Positions 1 through 7,222 of a DNA stretch of 18,707 bases are shown piece by piece; position 1 is the stretch's first letter; the number at the start of each line of letters is the position of its first letter. The notes beneath the pieces were generated by a model, which was given only the letters and a program-made list of their open reading frames with translations, was not told the origin of the DNA and did not search any database. The position numbers and the translations under genes were made by a program. The DNA lies in the NCBI GenBank assembly GCA_964584495.1, contig CAZPAH010000050.1, positions 1-18,707 on the forward strand. The letters run 5' to 3'. The stretch comes from CAZPAH01 sp964584495 (lineage in GTDB: Bacteria > Krumholzibacteriota > Krumholzibacteriia > Krumholzibacteriales > Krumholzibacteriaceae).

Positions 1-227
1 ACCTGATTGCAGTATGGGCGCTTGCGCTGATAATCGGAGTGCTGGAAGGCGAGGAGATAGACTACTACTTCAAAGGAGAAGAAACGGCATACGTTGGGGT
101 CCTTACCGAACCGGCGCGGTTGTTCGTAGCAAAGGACCAGTTGGAGGAAGCGAAAGAGCTGATAGGAACCCTTGAGTTGACATATACGGGCTTGAATTAC
201 GAAATCGAGGAAGACAAGGACGAGTAA
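1..227 (+). CDS. DUF2007-like putative signal-transducing protein (3' end only)
   Basis: The frame is open from the first complete codon at base 3 to TAA at 225-227, so the true start lies outside the window; a GTG at 39 is internal. The visible 75 residues begin with an amphipathic stretch (WALALIIGVLEGEEIDYYFKG), followed by a short strand and then LFVAKDQLEEAKELI near the end. This pattern, an Ala/Leu-rich helix, a 'Leu-Glu-x-x-x-Ile' turn, a variable strand and a final 'V-x-x-x-x-x-x-x-A-x-x-L-I' helix, is what DUF2007 (PF09413) proteins show. These are small cytoplasmic proteins of unknown function. The opening hydrophobic run could be mistaken for a membrane segment, but it fits the DUF2007 helix better. 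The stop is one base before the next ATG, so the two genes are probably translationally coupled. The family call is by eye and moderate. Confidence 0.6.
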   Translation, partial: LIAVWALALIIGVLEGEEIDYYFKGEETAYVGVLTEPARLFVAKDQLEEAKELIGTLELTYTGLNYEIEEDKDE

Positions 228-228
228 C

Positions 229-2049
229 ATGGATAACGCCGCACTTAAAAAAGCCGTTATTACGGCTTTCGTGGTGTTCCTGTCCGCCGAATCGGCTCCG
301 GCAGGTAAAATCGATTTCACCACCCTATGCGAGAGATCAGGCTACACCAGGACGTCGCGCTACAACGAGACCGTCGAATTCTGCAGGGAATTGGCGGAAG
401 CTTGTCCTTCTCTTGAATACGCGGTATTCGGGAAAAGTTCGAGGGGCCTGGATCTGCCCTTGTTGATCTTCGACGCGAAGGGACGATTCACGCCTAAGGA
501 TGCCCGAAAGGCGGACAACGCCGTTCTCCTGATCCAAGCCGGGATACACGCGGGGGAGATCTCGGGCAAGGATGCCGGTTTAATGCTGATGCGGGAGATG
601 GCCATGAATGGAGAACTTAAGGGTTCTCTCGGCCACCTCACAGTACTTTTCATTCCCGTCTTCAATGTAGACGGATTCGAGCGTTTCGGACCCTGCAACA
701 GGATCAACCAGAACGGGCCGGAGGAGATGGGATGGAGAACGAACGCTCAAAACCTCAATCTCAACCGAGACTATCTCAAGGCCGACTCCCCGGAGATGCA
801 GGCCTGGCTGAAGCTTTTCAAGGAGTGGCTCCCCGAGTTTTTCGTCGACTGCCACGCCACCGACGGCGCCGATTATCAGTACGCGCTGACTTACGGGCTC
901 GAGCTCCATGGAAATATGGAGGAAGGAGTGACGGCCTGGACTCGCGACTTCTTCCTGCCTTTTGTCGAAAAGGGTATGAAGGAACGGGGATTCCCGATTT
1001 CGCCTTACGTGATATTCCGGAGAAGGCACGATGCGAGGAGCGGACTTGTCAGCTGGGTGGCGTCTCCCGCCCTTTCCGAGGGATATACGGCATTGCAGAA
1101 CCGCCCCGGACTCCTTATTGAAACCCACATGATGAAGGATTATAAAACGAGGGTGGAATCGACCCGGGAGATGCTCAGACAGACGATTCTCGCTCTCGGC
1201 GGCCAGGTTACGGTTATACGGCGGCTAGTTCGCACCGCCGATAGCCGTGCCGAATCCGGAGGACTCTGCGGGCCGCCGTTTCCCCTAACATTCAGGTCGA
1301 CCCCGGACAGCATAATGATAGATTTCCTCGGCGTGGAGTATGAAGAGATCGACAGCGATCTCTCGGGAGGCCGGTGGTTTAGGTTCGGCGAGAAGCCGAT
1401 GACATTCAAAATCCCCTATTTTAACATCCAGGAACCCGATATCGAGGTCGAGCTTCCCATCGCTTATGTCGTTCCTCCAGAATGGACGGCCGTAATAGAC
1501 AGGCTCGATTACCACGGCATAGGTTATTTCAGGTTGATCTCCCCGGAGAGTCTTACGGTAAGATCGTACAGGTTCAGCGACGTTTCTTGGAGCGAAAGGC
1601 CCCAGGAAGGGAGACATCCCCTGAATTTCGAAACGGATGAGGTGGTGGAAGATAGGATTTGTCCGCGTGGATCGGCGGTCGTTTTCATGAACCAGAGAGC
1701 GGCGAGGGTCGCCGCGCACATGTTCGAGCCGGGAGCCCCGTTTTCCCTGGTGAACTGGGGTTTTTTCGATGCGATCTTCGAGCGGAAGGAGTATTACGAA
1801 TCGTATGTCATGGAGGAGATGGCTAGAAAGATGCTGGATGAGGATGAAGATGTGAAGAGAGAATTTAATAATATGCTTGAGAAGGATCCGGAATTCGCGG
1901 GAAATCCGCGTTCGATCCTGAACTGGTTTTATATGCGGACTCCTTACTGGGATAACAAGAAGGACCTTTACCCGGTCGGCAGAATCTTCGATCCGGCGGT
2001 TCTGGATAGGCTAAGAAGGGATCATTCGTCACGGCACCGGAAGAGTTGA
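229..2049 (+). CDS. secreted M14-family zinc carboxypeptidase
   Basis: This is a 606-residue metallo-carboxypeptidase-like protein. Residues 7-26 form a hydrophobic signal peptide (KKAVITAFVVFLSAESAPAG), so it is probably exported. The M14 hallmarks are all visible: the zinc pair H107 and E110 in GIHAGE, the third zinc ligand H209 in VDCHATDG, the substrate-carboxylate Asn-Arg pair in NLNRDY (N179-R180) and the general-base Glu in LLIETH (E298). The peptidase domain spans about 30-320. The remaining roughly 285 residues are a C-terminal region I do not recognise, longer than in simple M14 enzymes. Members of this branch remove C-terminal residues from peptides or trim cell-wall peptides; substrate cannot be told from sequence. 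The start is the ATG one base after the upstream TAA; AAGGA about 10 bases ahead may serve as ribosome site. It converges with the amgK-like gene across about 63 bases with no clear terminator. Confidence 0.9.
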   Translation: MDNAALKKAVITAFVVFLSAESAPAGKIDFTTLCERSGYTRTSRYNETVEFCRELAEACPSLEYAVFGKSSRGLDLPLLIFDAKGRFTPKDARKADNAVLLIQAGIHAGEISGKDAGLMLMREMAMNGELKGSLGHLTVLFIPVFNVDGFERFGPCNRINQNGPEEMGWRTNAQNLNLNRDYLKADSPEMQAWLKLFKEWLPEFFVDCHATDGADYQYALTYGLELHGNMEEGVTAWTRDFFLPFVEKGMKERGFPISPYVIFRRRHDARSGLVSWVASPALSEGYTALQNRPGLLIETHMMKDYKTRVESTREMLRQTILALGGQVTVIRRLVRTADSRAESGGLCGPPFPLTFRSTPDSIMIDFLGVEYEEIDSDLSGGRWFRFGEKPMTFKIPYFNIQEPDIEVELPIAYVVPPEWTAVIDRLDYHGIGYFRLISPESLTVRSYRFSDVSWSERPQEGRHPLNFETDEVVEDRICPRGSAVVFMNQRAARVAAHMFEPGAPFSLVNWGFFDAIFERKEYYESYVMEEMARKMLDEDEDVKREFNNMLEKDPEFAGNPRSILNWFYMRTPYWDNKKDLYPVGRIFDPAVLDRLRRDHSSRHRKS

Positions 2050-2112
2050 GGAAGCCGAGTAGAGAAATTACCTTTTCAACACGCCTTCAGGATCGCCCGG
2101 TATTACCGCTGT

Positions 2113-3129
2113 TTACGGCATCATGGATCTTATCCTTGTGACCAGTTCCCTGACGGCGGGAAGATTGTCCGCCTCATCGACTCCCTCCTCGAGAAGGTCC
2201 ATGGCGGAGGGTATATACCGGAGAAACTCCTTTTTACCCTTGGCCAGCCCGAGAAACGCGAAAGCAGCCAGAGCCTGCAGGTTTCGCTGGATACCGGCCA
2301 GCAGAAAGATAACGTAGTACTGCTCGAAGCCGCCGGCCACGGCGAGGCCGGACTCTCCGAGACGGTAATAAAGCTCCATAAGCAGGCTTCTCCTGGTCCC
2401 GTGGCATAGCGGATGATAAGGGTCCTTGAGTAGGGAAGCGACATCGTACAGTCCCGGACCGAGATGGGCCGTCTGGAAGTCTATGATCCTTATACTTCCC
2501 TCTTTCACGAGGATGTTCCTCGACTGGTAATCACGGTGCATAAAAACCTGGGGCTGTGAGGCAAGGGTCTCGGCAAGCACCTTCCTGTCCCTATCCCATC
2601 CGTCCGGGATATCGACCGGGGAGTAGCGGCCTATGAACTCTCGTTCGAAATAGGCGGTCTCACCGAGCAGCTTCTCCAAGCCGAAGAGATGCCCCTTGAT
2701 CCGGGGCATCTCCTCCAGCCCGGAGGTAACGGTCGTCTGGAACTTGGCCAGCACCTCGATACAGTCGCGATAGAAGGAAAGCTCCTCTTCCGGGGAGGCA
2801 TCCCTCAGATGATCCTCGAGATGGACACTGCCGAGGTCTTCCATTATAAGTATGCCTAGATCGCGGTCGGCATGGTAGAAAATCGGGACGGCGATCCCCC
2901 TGCCGGCCAGAAACGACCCTATCGAGAGGTATCGTTCGAATTCGTCCCCGCCTCCCGGCTGGATCAAGGCCACAACGGAGCGTCCGCCGTCGGAGAGCCT
3001 GAAAAAATGCCTGTCGGACCCTCCGTGGGCGATTTCGATGATACCGCATTCGTCGGGCAACCTCCCTCCCGGAATATAGGAAGTCAGCTCAATCGCGTCG
3101 GCGGTCAATCTTTCTATCGATAGATCCAT
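2113..3129 (-). CDS. amgK: AmgK-like N-acetylmuramate/N-acetylglucosamine-1-kinase (APH fold)
   Basis: This is a 338-residue aminoglycoside-phosphotransferase-fold kinase. A glycine-rich nucleotide loop (HGGSDRHFFRL) lies near residue 35. The hinge-like IMEDLG is near 96, the catalytic Brenner motif is HRDYQSRN (D200, N205 counted from the ATG), and the metal-binding motif is IDFQ (D217). A C-terminal IQRNLQALAAFA...KGKK segment resembles the corresponding region of Pseudomonas AmgK. AmgK phosphorylates the anomeric carbon of MurNAc or GlcNAc with ATP, feeding MurU. The ATG at 3129 is chosen, with AAAGG about 10 bases upstream; a TTG at 3135 would overlap the murU stop and add two residues. 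Being packed against murU and namZ is the main reason to prefer AmgK over other APH-fold kinases. Fold confidence is high; substrate is inferred from family and context. Confidence 0.8.
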   Translation of the reverse strand: MDLSIERLTADAIELTSYIPGGRLPDECGIIEIAHGGSDRHFFRLSDGGRSVVALIQPGGGDEFERYLSIGSFLAGRGIAVPIFYHADRDLGILIMEDLGSVHLEDHLRDASPEEELSFYRDCIEVLAKFQTTVTSGLEEMPRIKGHLFGLEKLLGETAYFEREFIGRYSPVDIPDGWDRDRKVLAETLASQPQVFMHRDYQSRNILVKEGSIRIIDFQTAHLGPGLYDVASLLKDPYHPLCHGTRRSLLMELYYRLGESGLAVAGGFEQYYVIFLLAGIQRNLQALAAFAFLGLAKGKKEFLRYIPSAMDLLEEGVDEADNLPAVRELVTRIRSMMP

Positions 3130-3131
3130 TT

Positions 3132-4103
3132 TCAAGCGCCTTTCAACGATCCACCCGGAAACAGGATCGTTTCCCTGGCATTGGTTCCTTCACGGACCGT
3201 CACGCCGTCCAGAACGATGCAGTTTTCGAGTATCACGCCCTTTTCGATGACCACCTTCTTTCCCGCATCGAGAAACCCCTTCCACCGGGCTCCGGGATCT
3301 ACGCTGGAACCTGACCCTATACGGATTGGAACGGGGGGCGGCGGAAGAACGGGATCGAAGGTGGTTCTCTCGAGCATAATCCTGCGATGAAGGTCGAGCA
3401 GACCTTCGGCGGATCCGATCTCTCCCCAGCAGAACGATCCATCGGCGGAAGCATCGAAACCTTTGACCGATCCGGGAATCGTATCGATCATCTTATTTAG
3501 AATCTCGACCAGTCCGACCTTCTTGCCGCGTGGGAAGAATTCGAGCGACCGGGGTGACAGGAGGGCCATGCCGGTATAACCGAGACTTCGGGCGTTATCT
3601 TGCTTCGATTCGGCCGGATCGCCGATCCCGACGATATCCCCCCCGTCGAGGACTCTTACGCCCGGGGGAGGAGAGCGCAGCGGATCGGCGGAGGGTCCCC
3701 TTCCCGCGAGAATCATTGTCACGAGACATTCCGAACGGGTATGAAAGTCGAGCGCCGGAGCAAAACCCGTATTGGAAATTATATCGCCGTTATGAAGCAT
3801 TATCAGATCGGAATCCTCGAGATTCCCGGCCATATTGCCGATGGCGCCCCCCGTGTCGAGCAGGCTTTTCTCGTGATGGAGATCGATCGGGTATCCGCTT
3901 CCGGCGGCGTACCGCTCGATCTGACCGGGCAGGTGATGCGTGTTGACGTGAAGGGTCGACGCTCCCTCCCTGACAAGCTTCCCCACTATGACATCCATGA
4001 TCGGGATCCCAACAACCGTAAGAAGGGGCTTGGGGGTCAGGCGGCTGACCGGCATCATCCGTTTTCCGAGACCCGCGGCGAGAATGACTCCCGATATCTT
4101 CAT
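3132..4103 (-). CDS. murU: MurU-like N-acetylmuramate-1-phosphate nucleotidyltransferase with C-terminal left-handed beta-helix
   Basis: This is a nucleotidyltransferase of the NTP_transferase family (323 residues from this start). It opens with the sugar-nucleotide signature GVILAAGLGKRM, then R21-L-T-P-K25-P, a LLDTGGAIGNM loop near 81-91 and the metal-binding NGD (D107). In AmgK/MurU salvage this enzyme makes UDP-MurNAc from MurNAc-1-P and UTP. Characterised MurU proteins are about 220-240 residues. Here the extra C-terminus (about 276-323, VVIEKGVILENCIVLDGVTV) looks like a left-handed beta-helix, as in longer hexose-1-P nucleotidyltransferases. Two starts are possible: ATG 4118 (after AGGTGA) and ATG 4103, which has GGAG nine bases upstream and gives the usual short N-terminus; I prefer 4103. 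It ends three bases before the amgK ATG. A mannose-1-P guanylyltransferase-like role is the alternative. Confidence 0.75.
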   Translation of the reverse strand: MKISGVILAAGLGKRMMPVSRLTPKPLLTVVGIPIMDVIVGKLVREGASTLHVNTHHLPGQIERYAAGSGYPIDLHHEKSLLDTGGAIGNMAGNLEDSDLIMLHNGDIISNTGFAPALDFHTRSECLVTMILAGRGPSADPLRSPPPGVRVLDGGDIVGIGDPAESKQDNARSLGYTGMALLSPRSLEFFPRGKKVGLVEILNKMIDTIPGSVKGFDASADGSFCWGEIGSAEGLLDLHRRIMLERTTFDPVLPPPPVPIRIGSGSSVDPGARWKGFLDAGKKVVIEKGVILENCIVLDGVTVREGTNARETILFPGGSLKGA

Positions 4104-4127
4104 CCCGGACGGCTCCATCTGGTTTCT

Positions 4128-5294
4128 TCACCTGTAAAAGAGGAAACGCCGCCTTTCAGCCGAGAACTTTTCCTCATCGTCACGCCATGACCTGAAAAGG
4201 GGTTCGATATCCCCTTCTGTTTCGATCGTTTCCCTAAGCCCCGGTCCCCCGTAGATGATGTCGACGGGCATGAGAGTTTCTTCGTACTCGTAGGGGGGAG
4301 GCGACCATTCGAATTTTCCACGGTAGATCCTCGCGGCGGCGGAGATTATCGATACGGCGCACCGGACCGGCCGGAACGCCTTTCTGTTCGTGACATGAAG
4401 CTCTATACCGCCGCACAGCTCGTTAGCATACTTGTCCCAGGAGGGCTTGAAAAAGAGGGGACGCATCACCACGCCTTCGATCCCCGATCCGTTGAGTTCT
4501 CGGGCGAAGGATTCCGGTTCTATCCAGGGCGCTCCCACTATCTCGAAGGGGTGGGTCGTTCCCCGGCCTTCGGAGATATTCGTTCCCTCCAGGAGGACCG
4601 TTCCGGGATAGACCAGGGCGGTGGCGGGGGTCGGGATATTGGGAGAGGGAAGCACCCACGGCAGTTCCGTCTCATCGAAAAACGAGGATCTTTTCCAGCG
4701 CCTCATCTTCACTATCTCGAGGCGGCACATTGTCGAGCCGCTTCCGTTGATCATCGACAGGAGCTCGGCCATTGTCATGCCGTGCCTCATCGGCAAGGGA
4801 AACATTCCCACGAACGAACGGTACTCCGGATTCAAAAGGGGGCCCTCAACGGCCGCTCCTCCCAGCGGATTGGGCCGGTCCAGGACCATGACATCGACGC
4901 CGGCCTCGGCGCAGGCTTCCATCATGAGAACCGATGTCCAGAGGTAGGTGTAGGGGCGTGCTCCCACGTCGGGCAGATCGATCACGACCGTATCGATCTT
5001 TTCGAGCATACTCTTCGTGGGACGGCGTGTTTCGGAGTACAGGGAGTAGACCGGAATGCCGAGTCGGGGATCGGTATAACCTTCCCATTCGATCATGTTC
5101 GCCTGTGTTTCCCCCCTGAAGCCGTGCTGGGGACCGAACAGGCAAGCGATATCTATATCGTTCTCTTCGAGGATCGTGATTATATGGCGCAGACCCCCCG
5201 TCACCGAAGCGGGATTCGAAAGGAGTCCTACACTCTTTCCCCTAAGATGGATGCAGGCCTGTGAGGCCAGTATGTCGCAGCCGGTCCTCGTCAA
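4128..5294 (-). CDS. namZ: NamZ-type exo-beta-N-acetylmuramidase (DUF1343, GH171)
   Basis: This 388-residue protein shows the DUF1343 family pattern throughout. Visible blocks are VGLLSNPASV (22-31), CLFGPQHGFRGE (51-62), VYSLYSETRRPT (82-93), VIDLPDVGARPYTYLWT (104-120), LDRPNPLGG (138-146) and EGTNISEGRGTTHPF (236-250). NamZ removes non-reducing-end MurNAc from peptidoglycan fragments; the Rossmann-like N-terminal part carries the active site. The start is a TTG at 5294 with GAGG about six bases upstream, 13 bases after the preceding stop. No ATG or GTG was found just upstream, and the N-terminus (MTRTGCDILASQACIHLRGK) is not a signal peptide, unlike secreted NamZ. It stops 24 bases before the preferred murU start, so the genes are almost certainly cotranscribed. 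Family call is very likely correct; cytoplasmic location is inferred. Confidence 0.92.
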   Translation of the reverse strand: MTRTGCDILASQACIHLRGKSVGLLSNPASVTGGLRHIITILEENDIDIACLFGPQHGFRGETQANMIEWEGYTDPRLGIPVYSLYSETRRPTKSMLEKIDTVVIDLPDVGARPYTYLWTSVLMMEACAEAGVDVMVLDRPNPLGGAAVEGPLLNPEYRSFVGMFPLPMRHGMTMAELLSMINGSGSTMCRLEIVKMRRWKRSSFFDETELPWVLPSPNIPTPATALVYPGTVLLEGTNISEGRGTTHPFEIVGAPWIEPESFARELNGSGIEGVVMRPLFFKPSWDKYANELCGGIELHVTNRKAFRPVRCAVSIISAAARIYRGKFEWSPPPYEYEETLMPVDIIYGGPGLRETIETEGDIEPLFRSWRDDEEKFSAERRRFLFYR

Positions 5295-5307
5295 GGGCGC
5301 CTCGCTA

Positions 5308-6993
5308 TCAGAACTCCCAGCCGTTGAGGAACAGCGTGTCCGGCGGTGAAGGTTCCCCGCCGTCCTGATTTATGACCTGGACCAGTCCTAAGCCCGAGGT
5401 CAGGAAGCTCGTCTGATGGAAGTTGGTCGATTCGACGAGCTCTTCATGCACATATATGGCCATAGTCACATCGAGATGATGAACGTAGCAATCGGCGAAG
5501 GTTCCGTCGAAGAAGCCGTTGATTACGTCCCTCGTGTACGGTTCCATGTTGCAGTAACCGTCGACGGTAACGTCTACCGTGTCCTGGTAGGTGCAACCTG
5601 TAGAAAAAGACCAGGTCTCGCCGAGATGGTCGGCGAGGGGAAGCTTGAACATAGGCAGGACGTCGTCCCACATAAGAACGGCCTGGAGAGATCCATTATC
5701 GTACATCGCGATTCCAAGATGCTGAACCTGGGACGAAGTGAGGCGAAGGAACGATTTGTCCTCGATCTCTCCTTCGTCATCGTACCATACTTCCTCGAAT
5801 GTTCCGGATGAGGAGTTGTAGTTCTCCGTCTGCCTGCGACTGTCGAATCCTTCGGGGATGTATCCTAGATACTCCGGCGAATCGGTGGCGCGGAGAAAAT
5901 ACCAGTTATACCCGCTGCCCACGGGGTAGTAGGAAGCGGTTCCCGAAGTGGTGAACCTGTAATAGGTGGGGTTTGGGTCTATCGGGTTTCCCGCCATGTC
6001 CGTGATGTTCTCGAAGAAGACCCAGTAAAGGCATCCCGGGAAGAGATCTTCCGATAGTGTAACCTCGATGGTCGACAGATCCTCGTTCCATTCGGGTTCC
6101 TGTTGCGTGATCGCGTTGATCTTGGCGTCGACGTTTTCCGCTTGCATGTTGTCGAACGAAGCGGGGAACATCGGCTCGCTGAAATTGAGGATTATCGAAT
6201 TCAGGTTTCTACTGACATTGGCCTGCCCGTTTGAAGGAGAGGCGGAGGCGAGGTAGGGGCGGGTATTGTCCGTCAGGGTGGTAAAGGAGAACTCGTAGCT
6301 GGAAACCATAGGATTTCCGGTGAGATCGGTCACTTCCGTTGTGACCGTCACCGTGACGAGCTCGTCGGCTCCGAATGGCCAGTGCATTATGACAATTGTA
6401 TTCCCGTCATAGATGAAATAGCCATCGGAAGGATAGGGGTCGATTTCGATCGCCGTCTGGGAGCTCCAATCGCCCAAAAGCGCGATAGTCTCGCTGAAGT
6501 TTATTTCGATATTAGCTCCCGGATTGACACCGGTCGCCCCGTCTAAGGGGTATGTCGATAATACTTCGGGCGGCAGGTTATCTATATCGCTGTTTGTCGT
6601 GAAGGAGAATGAATAATCGCTTCCCATCTCGTTTCCCGCCTTGTCCTCGCACTGCGCGCCGGCGGTGATCGTGTAAAGTGTGCCTGCCGACAGAAGGGAA
6701 GTCGGTGTGAGGTAGAGGGTGTCGCCTCTCCAGCTCGGGTAGATGCCCGGAAACGGGATCATCCCCATATTGTTCAGTACCGACTCTTTATTCATTTCCT
6801 CGCTGAAGAGTACCCAGCAGGGGCTAGACCTGGAGACGTTTACGGCGTCATCGGCCGGCGAGGTCGAGAGAATTGCAGGTGGGGTAGTATCCGATTCCGT
6901 CCCATCGGGGCCCGAACCATCGTTATCGCTGCAGCCCATAATGAATATAAAGCAGACGACCATCAGGACCTGAAAATATCTACTGTATTTCAT
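5308..6993 (-). CDS. lipoprotein with three Big_5 Ig-like domains
   Basis: This is a 561-residue predicted outer-surface or periplasmic lipoprotein. The signal is MKYSRYFQVLMVVCFIFIMG followed by Cys21 (lipobox IMGC). Three Big_5/SbsA-type Ig-like repeats follow at about 37-133, 140-239 and 244-350. Each opens with 'P-P/P-x-[VIL]-x-S-x-x-P' and 'NVS/NP', has an F-S-E motif (LFSEEM, NFSETI, NFSEPM) and closes with a D-x-[AT]-G-N...FTT strand. Residues 352-561 form a Trp/Tyr-rich beta region that I cannot assign. The ATG at 6993 is chosen because AAGGAG lies seven bases upstream and the lipoprotein signal follows directly; an in-frame upstream start at 7053 would bury the signal. It is the first gene of the run that continues into namZ. 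A structural or cell-wall-associated role is plausible, but no catalytic motif is visible. Confidence 0.88.
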   Translation of the reverse strand: MKYSRYFQVLMVVCFIFIMGCSDNDGSGPDGTESDTTPPAILSTSPADDAVNVSRSSPCWVLFSEEMNKESVLNNMGMIPFPGIYPSWRGDTLYLTPTSLLSAGTLYTITAGAQCEDKAGNEMGSDYSFSFTTNSDIDNLPPEVLSTYPLDGATGVNPGANIEINFSETIALLGDWSSQTAIEIDPYPSDGYFIYDGNTIVIMHWPFGADELVTVTVTTEVTDLTGNPMVSSYEFSFTTLTDNTRPYLASASPSNGQANVSRNLNSIILNFSEPMFPASFDNMQAENVDAKINAITQQEPEWNEDLSTIEVTLSEDLFPGCLYWVFFENITDMAGNPIDPNPTYYRFTTSGTASYYPVGSGYNWYFLRATDSPEYLGYIPEGFDSRRQTENYNSSSGTFEEVWYDDEGEIEDKSFLRLTSSQVQHLGIAMYDNGSLQAVLMWDDVLPMFKLPLADHLGETWSFSTGCTYQDTVDVTVDGYCNMEPYTRDVINGFFDGTFADCYVHHLDVTMAIYVHEELVESTNFHQTSFLTSGLGLVQVINQDGGEPSPPDTLFLNGWEF

Positions 6994-7085
6994 CGCCCGA
7001 CTCCTTTTTGAAGGTTTGAGATCCACTTTACAACCTATGCCAACGGCTGTCAATGAAGTCGAGAGATCCGGCCGGCCGGTGTATC

Positions 7086-7110
7086 CGGGACCTGCAGGCC
7101 ACGGGTCCCG
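7086..7110. repeat. inverted repeat in divergent intergenic region
   Basis: CGGGACC at 7086-7092 is the exact reverse complement of GGTCCCG at 7104-7110, with an 11-base loop. It lies upstream of the likely minus-strand promoter and is not followed by a T tract on either strand. It could be an operator or chance in GC-rich sequence. Confidence 0.4.
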
Positions 7111-7164
7111 ATCGGAAGGGGTGAAGACGCCGATGAAACAGATAATATAAAAGGTTGAGACAAT

Positions 7165-7195
7165 TTACTTCTTTTAAAACAGCTTCTTTTATAAT
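7165..7195 (+). promoter_or_regulatory. candidate sigma-70-like promoter for the solute-binding protein gene
   Basis: TATAAT at 7190-7195 is a perfect -10 box in an AT-rich stretch, 28 bases before the ATG. The best -35 is weak (TTACTT at 7165-7170, spacing 19). A TTGAGA at 7155-7160 is too far upstream to pair with it. Only the -10 is convincing. Confidence 0.45.
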
Positions 7196-7222
7196 ATAGA
7201 TACAGGGAAGTCACAATTATCC

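Larger units (their letters stand above)
6994..7222. other. divergent intergenic region
   Basis: About 230 bases separate the minus-strand lipoprotein/namZ run from the plus-strand solute-binding protein. It must hold promoters for both. The half next to 6993 is GC-rich with a CCGGCCGG palindrome (about 7069-7076) and a 7-bp hairpin (7086-7110). The half next to 7223 is AT-rich and contains a TATAAT. No small gene was found. Confidence 0.8.

Noticed and set aside
1..60. Membrane segment at the start of the truncated first gene
   Set aside because: The hydrophobic run is short, ends in acidic residues and fits the first helix of DUF2007 better.
2050..2112. Bidirectional terminator between the convergent M14 and amgK-like genes
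   Set aside because: No stable hairpin with a T tract is visible on either strand.
4395..5264. 289-codon plus-strand open frame opposite namZ
   Set aside because: It is antisense to a strongly supported DUF1343 protein, and the translation is low-complexity Arg/Gly/His-rich without family motifs.
6993..7053. Upstream start for the Big_5 lipoprotein adding 20 residues
   Set aside because: It would place a polar segment before the lipoprotein signal; the internal ATG at 6993 has a good AAGGAG and gives a normal signal peptide.
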